A DNA stretch of 64,000 nt from Anisus vortex. Lineage: Eukaryota; Mollusca; Gastropoda; Planorbidae. Below the pieces are notes generated by a model that ran no database searches, was not told where the DNA came from, and worked only from the letters and a program-made list of their open reading frames with translations. Positions 43,481-57,559 of this stretch are shown piece after piece (positions within the stretch are counted from its first letter, which is position 1; every line of letters starts with the position of its first letter). The position numbers were made by a program, and so were the translations under genes. The stretch covers positions 17,238,823 to 17,302,822 of the forward strand of contig OX421497.1 in NCBI GenBank assembly GCA_949126835.1, written 5' to 3'.

Positions 43481-44030
43481 TTTCACCTCCGACTTTTACG
43501 TTTCTAAATTACATGAGAGGTGATAAAATACATCATTACTGTGATATATATATCAATATCTTAAACAAGACATGTTGTAATTCGTACTAACCTTGATAAA
43601 AAATTTGGCTCGGATAAAAAATAAAAAAAATAGTCGAGAACACTTATTTGGACATTTATTCTCAGCACCATATACAGTACTTGTAACTATAACTAATCAA
43701 ATATAACACAGAACATTTACATAGAAACAAAATTCAAATAATGAAAATCTTTGACTACGAAAATATAATACGCAATAAACAATATCATTTTTTTCTATCA
43801 AATAAAATAAAATATATTCAATAAACCAAATTCAATTAAGATAAATTTATTTCATAATAATTCGCATTTAAAGTTTAAGTATGAATTTCTATTAATTATA
43901 AGTCTTAAACTAAACCAAAAATGGAACTTTATTCAAACAAAATCCAGATCACGAAAAAGAAAATATAAAATTGTATATCATATTAAATTCGAGGTTAGGG
44001 AAAAGGCCCCACTTTTACCAATTTTTCCAG

Positions 44031-44033
<3 letters not shown>

Positions 44034-44080
<47 letters not shown>
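44034..44080. repeat. (TA)n microsatellite
   Basis: Uninterrupted alternating AT tract of more than 40 bases. Confidence 0.95.
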
Positions 44081-44085
<5 letters not shown>

Positions 44086-44843
44086 TAAATAATTGATCAA
44101 AGAATGCTTGTATGTATTTAAGTATGTGTGTACTGAAGGTGTTTTATGGCTACCTGTATGTGTGACTTGACACGATGACAAAAATGTATATTATTGTATG
44201 TTTATTTTACCCTTAATCCATGTATTGAAGAACTGGCCAGCAAAATCCCCAGCTGGCTGCGTTAAACGTAGAGCCAAACGATTCTACTTTTCCATCATAG
44301 CGCCATAGTATAAAGATCTGTCAGACTCTAGGGGAAACACGTCTTTTTAGATATTTGAATTGGTCATGTGGGAGTAATAAAAAAAAGTGCATTAAAAATA
44401 TCAATAAAACATCAATTTTCAAACAGGAATAAGGAATAAATAACGAAAACAGCACTAATGCTATATTACCGTTTCAAACATTTAGGGATTATCAACGTCC
44501 CTTATGAAAGGCTTTGGCGGATTAAGGCGTCTTTTATTTCTATGCTAACTCGCTGAATCAAATAATCTTGAACTTGTGAGGGATTATTTAGACCACACGT
44601 CAGCTAACCTAATGTTGTATTTCTTTACATTACGAGGTCTTATTCTCGTATTTATTACCCGTGCCTCTACTTTAATTTCTCGTCCGTTTTGATGGTATCT
44701 CTAAATCTATTCGTTTTTAAGTTTTATTGCCTGAAGTTTGATTTTAGCTAAATATAAGTCAGTTACATTATAACACAAAGAGATATACTAATTAAACTTT
44801 AGTTAAACATCACATTTATGCTTTGGTCAATTTACTGTATTGA

Positions 44844-45275
44844 CGCGAGATATGGGTTTCCTACGCTAAGCCAATAAAGCAGCTCAATACCTTTCACCTG
44901 CTGAGATGCTTGCGTAGGATCCTCCACATCAAATGGTATGATAGAGTCACAAATGTGGAGGTACTCAGGAGAAGCCATATGCTGAGTAGGAATTAGATTA
45001 TAAGTGAGAGGCGCCTGTGGTGTATAGGTCATGTCCAGAGAATGGGCCCGGAACGTATAACAAGAGCCTGCTTTATAGTAATCTGGCTACTGGAACGAGA
45101 AAAAGAGGCCACCCCTACCTGCACATTTAAGATATTGGAGGGTCTTGCTGAGGAACGCACTTCCTGGCGGCCAAAGGTCCGTGAGGGCACGCAAGTCGCA
45201 GAAGCCACCCTCACAGAAAGGAGCGAAGAAAAGCGAGCCGGAACAGAGGAAAAGGAGCTTGTTTCCAATATTTGA
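44844..45275 (+). pseudogene. LINE reverse-transcriptase C-terminal fragment
   Basis: Read on the plus strand: EIWVSYAKPIKQLNTFHLLR followed by CLRRILHIKWYDRVTNVEVL, then SERRLWCIGHVQRMGPERIT and LAEERTSWRPKVREG. The FHxRCLRRILxIxWxDRVTNxEVL block and the later RRLxWxGHVxRM block are typical of the end of jockey/CR1-type non-LTR polymerases. One stop interrupts it, and the 5' polymerase domain and 3' tail are absent. Confidence 0.75.
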
Positions 45276-45492
45276 CATTATTGCATGCAGACTGTAGAAA
45301 ACACAACGAATCTCAGGGCTATTGTTCGGACATCCTCTTTGTAAGGTTATGTGATGTGTAGATTGGCAATGTTAAAACCAATCTAATTAGGTTATGTAAC
45401 TGATGAAATAAAATCACAAGTTAATGATCTCACAGTAAAATAGAAATAAGTGATAGGTTGGATTCTGCAGCTCTGAAAATAACTACATCTTT

Positions 45493-45626
45493 CTTACATA
45501 AAACTACATCACACTGTCTTACATAAAACTACATCACACTGTCTTACATAAAACTACATCACACTGTCTTACATAAAACTACATCACACTGTCTTACATA
45601 AAACTACATCACTCTGTCTTACATAC
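45493..45626. repeat. 25-bp tandem repeat
   Basis: About five copies of CTTACATAAAACTACATCAC followed by ACTGT. Confidence 0.92.
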
Positions 45627-46285
45627 ACAAATAAACTCGTGAAGCTAATTTTAAGGGCAACGCGAGCATTTGAATTCTATTATTCTATTTTAAATGCAAA
45701 AACCATTGCGTGGACATTCACATTTTTTTAAAACACCCAAGATGAAGTGAACAGAAGATATCATAAACTCCAAACATAAACATAACAATTGGCATTGTTA
45801 TCATGAAGCTTATTATTTTTTATTTTCAAATGTTTTCATATGGTTCTTTAATATTGTTTTAGGTATGCTGAAAGACGGAATTTATGTAATCAAGTCAGAT
45901 TTCCATTTATTTGGATCAATAAAGCAATCTTATCTTATCTTAGCTTATATAGTCCTAAATTTTTAAGAGACGTAATCAAATGTATTTGTTTCAAATGTGT
46001 TAATACTAACGGCGATTTGTTCTAATTATTAAGTAATAAAAAAAATATATTTATGGTAGATATCTTTAGATAATGTAGTTGAGTCTTCATACTATATATA
46101 TCATACTAAAGTCTACTTTATAGGTTTAGTTTAAACCAAACTGATTGAAAAGTCCCTTCATAAAGATTATACCCCTCCCCCTATAGTTGTTCCATTTTGG
46201 TAGTTTTTTTTTTCACTTCAGTAACAGCTTTGATTAATTTTTAATAAAGTTGTGCTGTTAGTAGATCCTATTATTGTGATATAAC
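45627..46285. other. Unassigned AT-rich DNA
   Basis: No gene or element recognised. Confidence 0.4.
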
Positions 46286-46289
46286 TTAA

Positions 46290-46712
46290 TATGGTAATTT
46301 GTAAGCCTGTTTGTTAGAATGTAACATTTTAGATAGTAATTTGTAAACATATTTGTTAGAATGTAACAATTTAGATGGTAATTCGTAAACTTGTTTGTTA
46401 GATTGTAGCAATTTAGATGCTAATTTGTAAACTTGTTTGTTAGAATGTAACAATTTAGATGCTAATTTGTAAACTTGTTTGTTAGAATGTAAATATTTAG
46501 ATGATAATTTGTAAACTTGTTTGTTAGAATGTAACAATTTAGATGGTAATTTGTAAACTTGTTTGTTAGAATGTAACAATTTAGATGCTAGTTTGTAAAC
46601 TTGTTTGTTAGAATGTAACAATTTAGATGGTAATTTGTAAACTTGTTTGTTAGAATGTAGCAATTCAGATGGTAATTTGTAAACTTGTTTGTTAGAATGT
46701 AATATTTAGAAT
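46290..46712. repeat. 42-bp tandem repeat
   Basis: About ten copies of ACTTGTTTGTTAGAATGTAA then CAATTTAGATGGTAATTTGTAA. The period is divisible by three, so the minus strand shows a 14-residue periodic open frame that I do not regard as a gene. Confidence 0.93.
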
Positions 46713-46719
46713 AATTTAG

Positions 46720-49040
46720 ATATTGTTCACAAGATTGATTACCGAAATGTATTTATTGGCGTAAGTACGTCTATGTGTAAACCCGCCTTTTTTTTTGGCT
46801 AACCGACCTCAGAAGCACCTTGCTCCCCCCTCAACCTACCTTTACCAACACACTATATAGCAGTATTGAACAACTGAAAAAGACTTGTAAATATGTTTGT
46901 CTGGCATTGACTGCAAAAGAGCAAACAGCTCTATAGACTGGCTAATAGAAGAAGAAGAAGAAGAAACCCGCCTTTTGGTTTCGTGTATAATAATTTTATC
47001 TCTAAGTTAAGGTGGGCTTTCAAACATAATGTTTGCCCCCAACATTAACACTGTTTGCCGCTCAATACTTTAATTATTTGACCTAAATTACTCTTGTCAA
47101 CTATTCGTTTAAAAAAACCAAAACAAGAACATATTTTTCTTACGACTGGAGAAAAAAAAATATTTGTATTTTAAAACATTCATTTAAAATTGAAAACCAA
47201 ATATAAAGTGGAGATAACTCGGATATATTTATTTTGAACACAAGTAAAATGGAAGAAAGAAAACAATTACCATTCATAAATAACTTTGGCATTTTTCTAT
47301 CAAAAGATTTCAGTGTTTGTGCTTTCTTTTTTTATATTTTAAACGCCTTAGAAGTCAAATAACTATACACAATAGCAATATATAATTTGAACATAATGAT
47401 TCCATCAAAAACATCACATACGACAGTAATAATTAAATCGTAAAATATATATTACGATTTTCTAATAGGGGGAGGGCAAATAAGCAGGGGATACAACTCT
47501 TGCATGCTTTACAACTATTAAAGGGAAAGAAAAAAAAGCAGCATTAATTTGCAATATGGACATAAGCCAAAGCTGTTAAACTAAATTGAACCATTAGTTA
47601 TGTTCACCTGTAGAGTTTTACCTTAAACAAGGGATTCTGTGCTAGGTAAATAGTCGAGGCGGGGGCTTGGGGGAAGGGGGAGCTGTGGAACATAATAAAA
47701 TTAAGGATATCTTAAATGTTTCCAATCGACTTTCTGTCTAATTCCATTTCAAAATTCCCCCACGGAAAGCTGTAACTTTCCCAAAAAGAAAGAAAAAAAT
47801 AATTCGTGGGGATTTTTTTTTTATAAAAGCCTCAAACTTTTCACTTCAAAGGGAGATAATTACCAACACATTCGAACTACGCCAAGCCTGAGGTTTGTGC
47901 AGTCACGGTAGTCTACCCTGTTACTCTGTTTATAATATATATATATAGTTCTTAGATTAACACAACCTCCCCTTTCCCTTAAAATTGCTGTACACCCGCC
48001 CCTATCCCTTCCCGTTTTCCGACATGATTGAAATCTCTGAGAGTAGAAACTTTTGTGTGTTTTTTTTTTTTTCGATTTCGTGACGTTCCTGTGTCGTTGT
48101 AGAAATTGAAGCGCCGCTAAAAGATCACTATCTGTCTCGCTAACCTTTTCTACACGATTATCTTCTCTCTTCTCTTTACCCACAATCCCTCTCCAATTTA
48201 GGTTTTAATAAATGTCTTTATATTCACAGAAAGAAGTAAAAAAAAAAAACGTGATATATATTTTTATATCAACAACCGTGTTCTTTGTAAATGTCTGTCT
48301 AGCCCCCCCCCCCTCCTCACTACCACCGCACCATCAAAACATGCCTAGAGTTTAGCTCTCCTCCCAGCCCACGTCTTTAAGGTTGTCATGTACTTACCAA
48401 ATTATTTAATGGTTTAACATTGTTTAACTTTGCTTTCTCCATATAAAACTGCTCTATAAAAGACTGAAAAAAAAACACACTCTATGAAGGCATAATAATA
48501 TATTAATGAGGAAGGATAAACATTATAAGCAGTTCATCGTTTAAACATACATTAAGTTCTCGAGTTATCGTTCTTAAATAAACCAAAGTTATTAGTAAGT
48601 ATCAGCGAAACGATGGTCTACTTGATATAGTCCATGCAAGTACAGGATTAATAGTCCGATTGTCCAGGCTGGTAAATTGTTGGGATTAAGTAGGCCTATA
48701 TTTTTTTAAAGTATAAAATATGTTTAAAAACACTAATATACTTTTGAACAAAAACAACAACTAGTTTTTGTGATCGAGAAAAATTTTTCTTGTATGTTAC
48801 AGAAGCTCCACTTAAAGACAGAAATAAATGAATTTCAACGAGCAAAAGTCACAAACAATAATAGGTGTTACGAATATGATTACAATTATTAAATTTTGTT
48901 TTATTAAGTATAGGCTAAAAACAACAATACAGGCAAGGGGAACGAGTCTGACATGGGGAGATAAGAAACAGTTATTTCTCGTTTATTTCATAGATTTGTC
49001 CTGGCTGTGACTTAGATTTGAAAGTCATTGGTGAAAAGGG
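46720..49040. other. Unassigned AT-rich DNA
   Basis: No gene recognised. It contains an (AGA)n run near 46952-46965, a short TA run near 47935 and several C/G homopolymers. Open frames up to 107 codons (47860-48183, minus) lack any recognisable motif. Confidence 0.4.
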
Positions 49041-49047
49041 AATGTAA

Positions 49048-49145
49048 TCTTGTCATGTTGTTTAATCTCATGACATACTGCTAACCCTTCCTGGTCATGT
49101 TGTTTAATCTCATGACATACTGCTAACCCTAACTTGTCATGTTTA
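49048..49145. repeat. Short direct repeat, about 42 bp, two to three copies
   Basis: TGGTCATGTTGTTTAATCTC followed by ATGACATACTGCTAACCCT is repeated twice with a partial third copy. Confidence 0.8.
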
Positions 49146-49494
49146 TTAACTTTAATCAACGAGTTAGAACAATGTTTGTGTAGTAGAGTTTGATGGCATA
49201 ATAGAATGTCTTAAGTGTGGTTCCATGACGAATACGTCTGTATCTCTCTTTAGTATTATTATTATGTTAATAATATTATACAATTATCAATTATTAGATA
49301 AAAAGATCAATGTTGGAGTGCATTAAACGTGGAGCGTTGGCTATGGATCCGTAATCATTATAATTGAATTATGAATTAGGAAAGCAAGATTAGTAGCAAC
49401 TTGTTGAATGCCTAAACTGCTGGCTAAACCTTGCTTCGGTGGTTTCAATTAATTAAATATCAAACGAAGTCACAGAAATAGGAATGGGGCATGA

Positions 49495-49845
49495 TAATCT
49501 AATGGCTGCTATTTCATTGTAGTCTAATCGCTGCTATTTCATTTTAGTCTAATGGCTGCTATTTCATTGTAGTCTAATGGCTGCTATTTCATTGTAATCT
49601 AATGGCTGCTATTTCATTGTAGTCTAATGGCTGCTATTTCATGATAGTCTATTGGCTGCTATTTCATGATAGACTAATGGCTGCTATTTCATGATAATCT
49701 AATGGCTGCTATTTCATGATAGACTAATGGCTGCTATTTCATGATAGTCTAATGGCTGCTATTTCATGATATTCTAATGGCTACTATTTCATGACAGTCT
49801 AATGGCTGCTACTTCATTATAGTCTAACGGCTGCTATGTATGTAT
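49495..49845. repeat. 25-bp tandem repeat
   Basis: About 14 copies of AGTCTAATGGCTGCTATTTC followed by ATTGT or ATGAT; copies on the right are more diverged. Confidence 0.93.
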
Positions 49846-50069
49846 AGTTTACTATCTTAACACTATATATGACAACAATTGGCATCTAAATTTATATAAT
49901 TGAATGAGAAACAGCTAAAGAAATGTAAGATGTAAAAATTTGGTTTATCTAAAATCATGAAAAAATGAATATCTAAAAGTATATATTATTTAGGAAAAGA
50001 AGTTTTGGCATTTAGTTTATAATGAAACAGGTATATCAAGGTCCACGAAAGTATGTATACAAAGTCGGG

Positions 50070-50175
50070 TATAAAGTGGTATACATATATAAATATTTAC
50101 GTATAATACAATCTAATCAATTGCTAGTATACATATATAAATATTTACGTATAATACAATCTAATCAATTGCTGG
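50070..50175. repeat. 48-bp duplication
   Basis: Two adjacent copies of GTATACATATATAAATATTT then ACGTATAATACAATCTAATCAATTGCT. Confidence 0.85.
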
Positions 50176-50439
50176 TATACGGAGAGAAATATTGCTTTTT
50201 TATATTGTATGCAAACTAGGTTGGTTGTTAAAATAAAACCGCTAGCAATGTTCGATAACTCTATTAATTCTACAAATTATCTCTATTACTTCCCTGTACT
50301 CTCATAAACATTGACTGAAGATCGGCTTTACTGAAGGGAAAGAACTACCTACATTTTCTTTACTGACTTTTTTTAATTTGGAAAATAGAACGACGGACTG
50401 AAAGATTTTTTAGAAATGTGGTCCGTTTTTGGACAAAAT

Positions 50440-50660
50440 ATCAGAGGGGGGCATGTGCCCGGGGGCGACACTTCCACGGGGGAAGAGGGGCGGCAAATGT
50501 AGTCTAAATATAGCAAATATAGCAATAAACAAGCAGTTATAGTGTGCAAGGGGGCGGCGCTGAAACTTTTGCCCTGTGGCGCTACATAAGCTTGTTAAGG
50601 CTCTGAGTGGACGTAATAATCGTCTAGAGCGCACTGAACATGATAATATAACATGGTTAG
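50440..50660. mobile_element. Possible miniature transposon remnant
   Basis: GC-rich patch with CCCGGGGGCGACACTTCCAC and later GCTCTGAGTGGACG...TAATCGTCTAGAGCGCACTG, which look like common gastropod hAT/SINE-type repeat pieces. No borders are visible. Confidence 0.3.
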
Positions 50661-51640
50661 AAGTGCTATATAAATAACAATTATTCTATTGGTCAATTTA
50701 AAGTACAATCTTCTATTTATAACTCCAGTTCATAACACATTTAATATCTAGTTCATTTAAAAATGTCTACTTTTAACCAAAGACAATAACATAAAGGATG
50801 ATTGTTTGTCAATGTTCATGTGATTACCTTTATTTATATTTACGTTCACCAGGTGGCGACACTAACAACTGCTCCCGTTTTATTTCATAGATAGACAAGA
50901 ACGTATACAAATAAACCGAAAATCATTGAGCCAGTAAAATTCATAATAGATAATACGCCTTTTCAAAGTATTATTTTCAAAAATGCCACTTATATAGGGT
51001 CTTTACATATCTTCCATATCAACGCCTTGTTTAGGCATAATAATATATAGAAATTCATCTATCGGTGAGTTATAAGAAACTTATGGCCTATTAGATAAGG
51101 TGAAACTAGTTGCTGATATTATTTCTCACGGTCCAAGACTCTACGCCCCCTACACTTACCATTTACTCTTGGCTAAAAGAAGCAAATAAAACATTTTTAC
51201 TAAGTGGTTCTAGATTTTTAAATGTCTTATTTCAAAACACATCTTTAGAAATCAGCATCGCTTCATTATTCCGCTATCTCACAAGACAAAGAAAAGTAGT
51301 TAAGAAAAGTTTGTACATGAACAAGAAACATAGTATTCCCAGATAATGTGAATTGTACTTGAGAACTGTTTAAAAGTCAACACTGGCTTGGAACACCTGC
51401 TATCAAGATACTGTGGTGTTTATTTCATGATATTGCATCACAAGTTAGTCGTCAGGGAATGTTGAGTGACATGAAAACTATATCAACAAAACGTGACAAT
51501 ATGTCGATGTTCTTTCAACAACAACTAGTTAAGCGATCATTAACTTAGTATGTGTTTCATTTCTTTAGTTGGGCCAATGCTAATTACAATCATATAGAGC
51601 TAACTTTACACGATATCTATCTTTCTAATTTCACTCTTTC
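50661..51640. other. Unassigned AT-rich DNA
   Basis: No gene recognised. A 78-codon open frame at 51110-51346 (plus) has no family motif. Confidence 0.4.
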
Positions 51641-51654
51641 TTTATATGTCCACC

Positions 51655-51860
51655 ATACGCCCATCTATCCGTCCATTCATCCATTCATCCATTCAATCAT
51701 CCATTTATTCATGCATCCATGTATCTATCCAACCATCCATTCATTCCATTAAATCCATTCTTACATCGATCCATCTATCCCGCTATCCTACTATCTAGCC
51801 ATCTATCCAGTTATCAATCTATATTTATCTATGTATCTATGTATAGGCCTACATCTATAT
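51655..51860. repeat. Degenerate tetranucleotide (TCCA/TCTA)n tract
   Basis: Irregular run of ATCCATTCATCC and CTATCTATC motifs leading into the large CT-rich array. Confidence 0.8.
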
Positions 51861-51956
51861 AATAACCTATATATCTTTCTCTTCATTTAAGTATTAATTT
51901 CATTAACTATAAACCTTTCTAACGCTTTGACTCTTTATTCCGCGGAAAACTCTATC

Positions 51957-54900
51957 CTATCGTTCTCTCTACCTCTCTCTATCCCATCTCTCTCTACCTC
52001 TCTCTATCCCATCTCTCTCTACCTCTCTATCCCATCTCTCTCTACCTCTCTCCATCCCATCTCTCTCTACCTCTCTCTCTATCCCATCTCTCTCTACCTC
52101 TCTCCATCCCATCTCTCTCTACCTTTCTCTCTATCCCATCTCTCTCTACCTCTCTCTCCATCCCATCTCTCTCTACCTCTTTCTATCCCATCTCTCTCTA
52201 CCTCTCTCTCTGTATCCCATCTCTCTCTACCTCTCTCCATCCCATCTCTCTCTACCTCTCTCTCTATCCCATCTCTCTCTACCTCTCTCTCCATCCCATC
52301 TCTCTCTACCTCTCTCTCTATCCCATCTCTCTCTACCTCTCTCTCTGTCCCATCTCTCTCTACCTCTCTCTCCATCCCATCTCTCTCTACCTCTCTCTAT
52401 CCCATCTCTCTCTACCTCTCTCTCTCTATCCCATCTCTCTCTACCTCTCTCTCTCTATCCCATCTCTCTCTACCTCTCTCTCTCTATCCCATCTCTCTCT
52501 ACCTCTCTCTCCATCCCATCTCTCTCTACCTCTCTCTATCCCATCTCTCTCTACCTCTCTCTCTATCCCATCTCTCTCTACCTCTCTCTCTCTATCCCAT
52601 CTCTCTCTACCTCTCTCTCTCTATCCCATCTCTCTCTACCTCTCTCTCTCTATCCCATCTCTCTCTACCTCTCTCTCTCTATCCCATCTCTCTCTACCTC
52701 TCTCTCTCTATCCCATCTCTCTCTACCTCTCTCTCTCTATCCCATCTCTCTCTACCTCTCTCTCCATCCCATCTCTCTCTACCTCTCTCTATCCCATCTC
52801 TCTCTACCTCTCTCTCTCTATCCCATCTCTCTCTACCTCTCTCTCTCTATCCCATCTCTCTCTACCTCTCTCTCTCTATCCCATCTCTCTCTACCTCTCT
52901 CTCTCTATCCCATCTCTCTCTACCTCTCTCTCTCTATCCCATCTCTCTCTACCTCTCTCTCTCTATCCCATCTCTCTCTACCTCTCTCTCTCTATCCCAT
53001 CTCTCTCTACCTCTCTCTCTATCCCATCTCTCTCTACCTTCCATCCCATCTCTCTCTACCTCTCTCTCTATCCCATCTCGCTCTACCTCTCTCCATCCCA
53101 TCTCTCTCTACCTCTCTCTATCCCATCTCTCTCTACCTCTCTCTCTATCCCATCTCTCTCTACCTCTCTCTCCATCCCATTTCTCTTTACCTCTCTCTCT
53201 ATCCCATCTCTCTCTACCTCTCTCTCTATCCCATCTCTCTACCTCTCTCTCTATCCCATCTCTCTCTACCTCTCTCTCCATCCCATCTCTCTCTACCTCT
53301 CTCTCTATCCCATCTCTCTCTACCTCTCTCTCTATCCCATCTCTCTCTACCTCTCTCCATCCCATCTCTCTTTATCTCTCTCTATCCCATCTCTCTCTAC
53401 CTCTCTCTCTATCCCATCTCTCTCTACCTCTCTACATCCCATCTCTCTCTACCTCTCTCTATCAAGTCTCTCTCTACCTCTCTACATCCCATCTCTCTTT
53501 ACCTCTCTCTCTATCCCATCTCTCTCTACCTCTCTCCATCCTATCTCTTCTTACCTCTCTCTCTATCCCATCTCTCTCTACCTCTCTCTCAATCCCATCT
53601 CTCTCTACCTCTCTCTCAATCCCATCTCTCTCTACCTCTCTCTCAATCCTATCTCTCTCTACCTCTCTCTCAATCCCATCTCTCTCACTACCTCTATCAA
53701 ATCTCTCTCTACCTCTCTCCATCCCATCTCTCTTTACCTCTCTCTCTCTATCCAATCTCTCTCTACCTCTCAATCTATCCCATCTCTCTCTACCTCTCTC
53801 TCTATCCCATCTCTCTCTACCTCTCTCTATCCCATCTCTCTCTACCTCTCTCTCTATCCCATCTCTCTCTACCTCTCTCTATCCAATCTCTCTCTACCTC
53901 TCTCTCTATCCCATCTCTCTCACTACCTCTATCCCATCTCTCTCTACCTCTCTATCCCATCTATCTCTACCTCTCTCTCTATCCCATCTATCTCTACCTC
54001 TCTTTCTATCCCATCTCTCTCTACCTCTCTCTCTACCTCTCTATCCCATCTCTATAAACCTTTCTAACGCTTTGACTCTTTATTCCGCGGAAAACTCTAT
54101 CCTATCGTTCTCTCTACCTCTCTCTATCCCATCTCTCTCTACCTCTCTCTATCCCATCTCTCTCTACCTCTCTATCCCATCTCTCTCTACCTCTCTCCAT
54201 CCCATCTCTCTCTACCTCTCTCTCTATCCCATCTCTCTCTACCTTCCTCCATCCCATCTCTCTCTACCTCTCTCTCTATCCCATCTCTCTCTACCTCTCT
54301 CTCTATCCCATCTCTCTCTACCTTTCTCTCTATCCCATCTCTCTCTACCTCTCTCTCCATCCCATCTCTCTCTACCTCTCTCTATCCCATCTCTCTCTAC
54401 CTCTCTCTATATATCCCATCTCTCTCTACCTCTCTCCATCCTATCTCTCTCTACCTCTCTCTCTATCCCATCTCTCTCTACCTCTCTCTCTGTCCCATCT
54501 CTCTCTACCTCTCTCTCCATCCCATCTCTCTCTACCTCTTTCTATCCCATCTCTCTCTACCTCTCTCTCTCTATCCCATCTCTCTCTACCTCTCTCTCTC
54601 TATCCCATCTCTCTCTACCTCTCTCTCTATCCCATCTCTCTCTACCTCTCTCTATCCCATCTCTCTCTACCTCTCTCTCTATATCCCATCTCTCTCTACC
54701 TCTCTCCATCCCATCTCTCTCTACCTCTCTCTCTATCCCATCTCTCTCTACCTTCCATCCTATCTCTCTCTACCTCTCTCTCTATCCCATCTCTCTCTAC
54801 CTCTCTCCATCCCATCTCTCTCTACCTCTCTCTATCCCATCTCTCTCTACCTCTCTCTCTATCCCATCTCTCTCTACCTCTCTCTCAATCCCATCTCTCT

Positions 54901-57530
54901 CTACCTCTCTCTCAATCCTATCTCTCTCTACCTCTCTCTCAATCCCATCTCTCTCACTACCTCTATCAAATCTCTCTCTACCTCTCTCCATCCCATCTCT
55001 ATATACCTCTCTCTCTAGCCCATCTCTCTCTACCTCTCTCTCTATCCCATCTCTCTCTTCCTCAGTCCATCCCATCTCTCTTTACCTATCTCTATCCCAT
55101 CTCTATCTACCTCTCTCCATCATATCTCTCTTTACCACCCTCTCTATCCCATCTATCTCTACCTCTCTCTCTATCCCATTTCTCTCACTACCTCTATCCC
55201 ATCTCTCTCTACCTCTCTCCATCCCATCTCTCTTTACCTCTCTCTCTATCCAATCTCTCTCTATCTCTCAATCTATCCCATCTATATCTACCTCTCTCTA
55301 TCCCATCTCTCTCTACCTCTCTCTATCCCATCTCTCTCTACCTCTCTGTCTATCCCAACTCTCTCTACCTCTCTCTATCCCATCTGTCTCTACCTCTCTC
55401 TCTATCCAATCTCTCTCACTACCTCTATCCCATCTCTCTCTACCTCTCTATCCCATCTCTCTCTACCTCTCTCTCTATCCCATCTATCTCTACCTCTCTT
55501 TCTATCCCATCTCTCTCTACCTCTCTCTCTACCTCTCTATCCCATCTCTCTCTACCTCTATCTCTATCCCATCTATCTCTACCTCTCTCTCTATCCCATC
55601 TATCTCAACCTCTCTCTCTATCCCATCTCTCTCACTACCTCTATCCCATCTCTCTCTACCTCTCTATCCCATCTCTCTCTACCTCTCTCTCTATCCCAAA
55701 TATCTCTACCTCTCTCTCTATCCCATTTATCTCTACCTCTCTCTCTATCCCATCTCTCTCTACCTCTCTCTATATCCCATCCATCTCTACCTCTCTCTAT
55801 CCCATCTCTCTCTACCTCTCTCTCTATCCCATCTATCTCTACCTCTCTCTCTATCCCATCTATCTCTACCTCTCTCTCTATCCCATCTATCTCTACCTCT
55901 CTCTATCCCATCTCTCTCTACCTCCCTCTCTATCCCATCTCTCTCTACCTCTCTCTATCCCATCTATCTCTACCTCTCTCTCTATACCATCTCTCTCACT
56001 ACCTCTATCCCATCTCTCTCTACCTCTCTATCCCATCTCTCTCTACCTCTCTCTCTATCCCATCTATCTCTACCTCTCTTGCTATCCCATCTCTCTCTAC
56101 CTCTCTCTCTACCTCTCTATCCCATCTCTCTCTACCTCTCTCTCTATCTCATCTATCTCTACCTCTCTCTCTATCCCATCTATCTCTACCTCTCTCTCTA
56201 TCCCATCTATCTCTACCTCTCTCTCAATCCCATTTCTCTCACTACCTCTATCCCATCTCTCTCTACCTCTCTATCCCATCTCTCTCTACCTCTCTCTCTA
56301 TCCCATCTATCTCTACCTCTCTCTCTATCTTATCTATCTCTACCTCTCTCTATCCCATCTCTCTCTACCTCTCTCTCTATCCCATCTATCTCTACCTCTC
56401 TCTATCCCATCTCTCTCTACCTCTCTATCCCATCTCTCTCTACCTCTCTCTCTATCCCATCTATCTCTACCTCTCTCTCTATCCCATCTATCTCTACCTC
56501 TCTCTCTATCCCATCTATCTCTACCTCTCTCTATCCCATCTGTCTCTACCTCTCTCTCTATCCCATCTCTCTCTACCTCTCTCTCTATCCCATCTATCTC
56601 TACCTCTCTCTATACCATCTCTCTCACTACCTCTATCCCATCTCTCTCTACCTCTCTATTCCATCTCTCTCTACCTCTCTCTCTATCCCATCAATCTCTA
56701 CCTCTCTCTCTATCCCATCTCTCTCTCTACCTCTCTCTCTATCCCATCTATCTCTACCTCTCTCTCTATCCCATCTATCTCTACCTCTCTCTCTATCCCA
56801 TCTCTCTCTACCTCTCTCTCTATCCCATCTCTCTCACTACCTCTATTCCATCTCTCTCTACCTCTCTCCATCCCATCTCTCTTTACTTCTCTCTCTATCC
56901 CATCTCTCTCTACCTCTCTCTCTATCCCATCTCTCCCCACCTCTCTCTCTATCCCATCTCTCTCTACCTCTCTCTCCATCCTATCTCTCTCTACCTCTCT
57001 CCATCCCATCTCTCTCACTACCTCTATTCCATCTCTCTCTACCTCTCTCCATCCCATCTCTCTTTACTTCTCTCTCTATCCCATCTCTCTCACTACCTCT
57101 ATTCCATCTCTCTCTACCTCTCTCCATCCCATCTCTCTTTACTTCTCTCTCTATCCCATCTCTCTCTACCTCTCTCTCTATCCCATCTCTCCCCACCTCT
57201 CTCTCTATCCCATCTCTCTCTACCTCTCTCTCCATCCCATCTCTCTCTACCTCTCTCTCTATCCCATCTCTCTCTATCTCTCTCTCCATCCTATCTCTCT
57301 ACCTCTCTCTCTATCCCATCTCTCTCTACCTCTCTCTCCATCCTATCTCTCTCTACGTCTCTCTCTATCCCATCTCTCTCTACCTCTCTCTCTATCCCAT
57401 CTCTCTCACTACCTCTATCCTATCTATCTCTACCTCGCTCTATATATCATATACCTCTCTCTCTATATCATATATCTTTTCTACCTCTCTCTCTATCCTA
57501 TGTCTCTCTACCTCTATCATATGTCTCTGT
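51957..57530. repeat. 5.6-kb pyrimidine-rich minisatellite
   Basis: Hundreds of short variable-length units of the form TCTCTCTATCCCATCTCTCT followed by CTACC, 20-28 bp each. Almost every plus-strand base is C, T or A, with very few G. A unique 60-base lead (CTATAAACCTTTCTAACGCT...CCGCGGAAAAC) appears at 51907 and again at 54052, showing that the first 2,145 bp were duplicated in tandem. To the right of about 55500 the CTATCTCTACC variant becomes frequent. The 1,876-codon open frame across it is a composition artefact. Confidence 0.96.
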
Positions 57531-57559
57531 CTCTCTATTACAGAATTATGCTGTTAAAA

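Noticed and set aside
46286..46663. 125-codon frame of LLHSNKQVYKLASK repeats
   Set aside because: A 42-bp minisatellite read in a stop-free frame.
51927..57557. 1,876-codon open frame rich in Ser, Leu, Pro and Thr, and several antisense Glu/Arg frames
   Set aside because: A tract made of CTCTCTATCCCATCTC units has almost no stop codons in some frames. Unit lengths vary without preserving codon phase, so no protein is being maintained.
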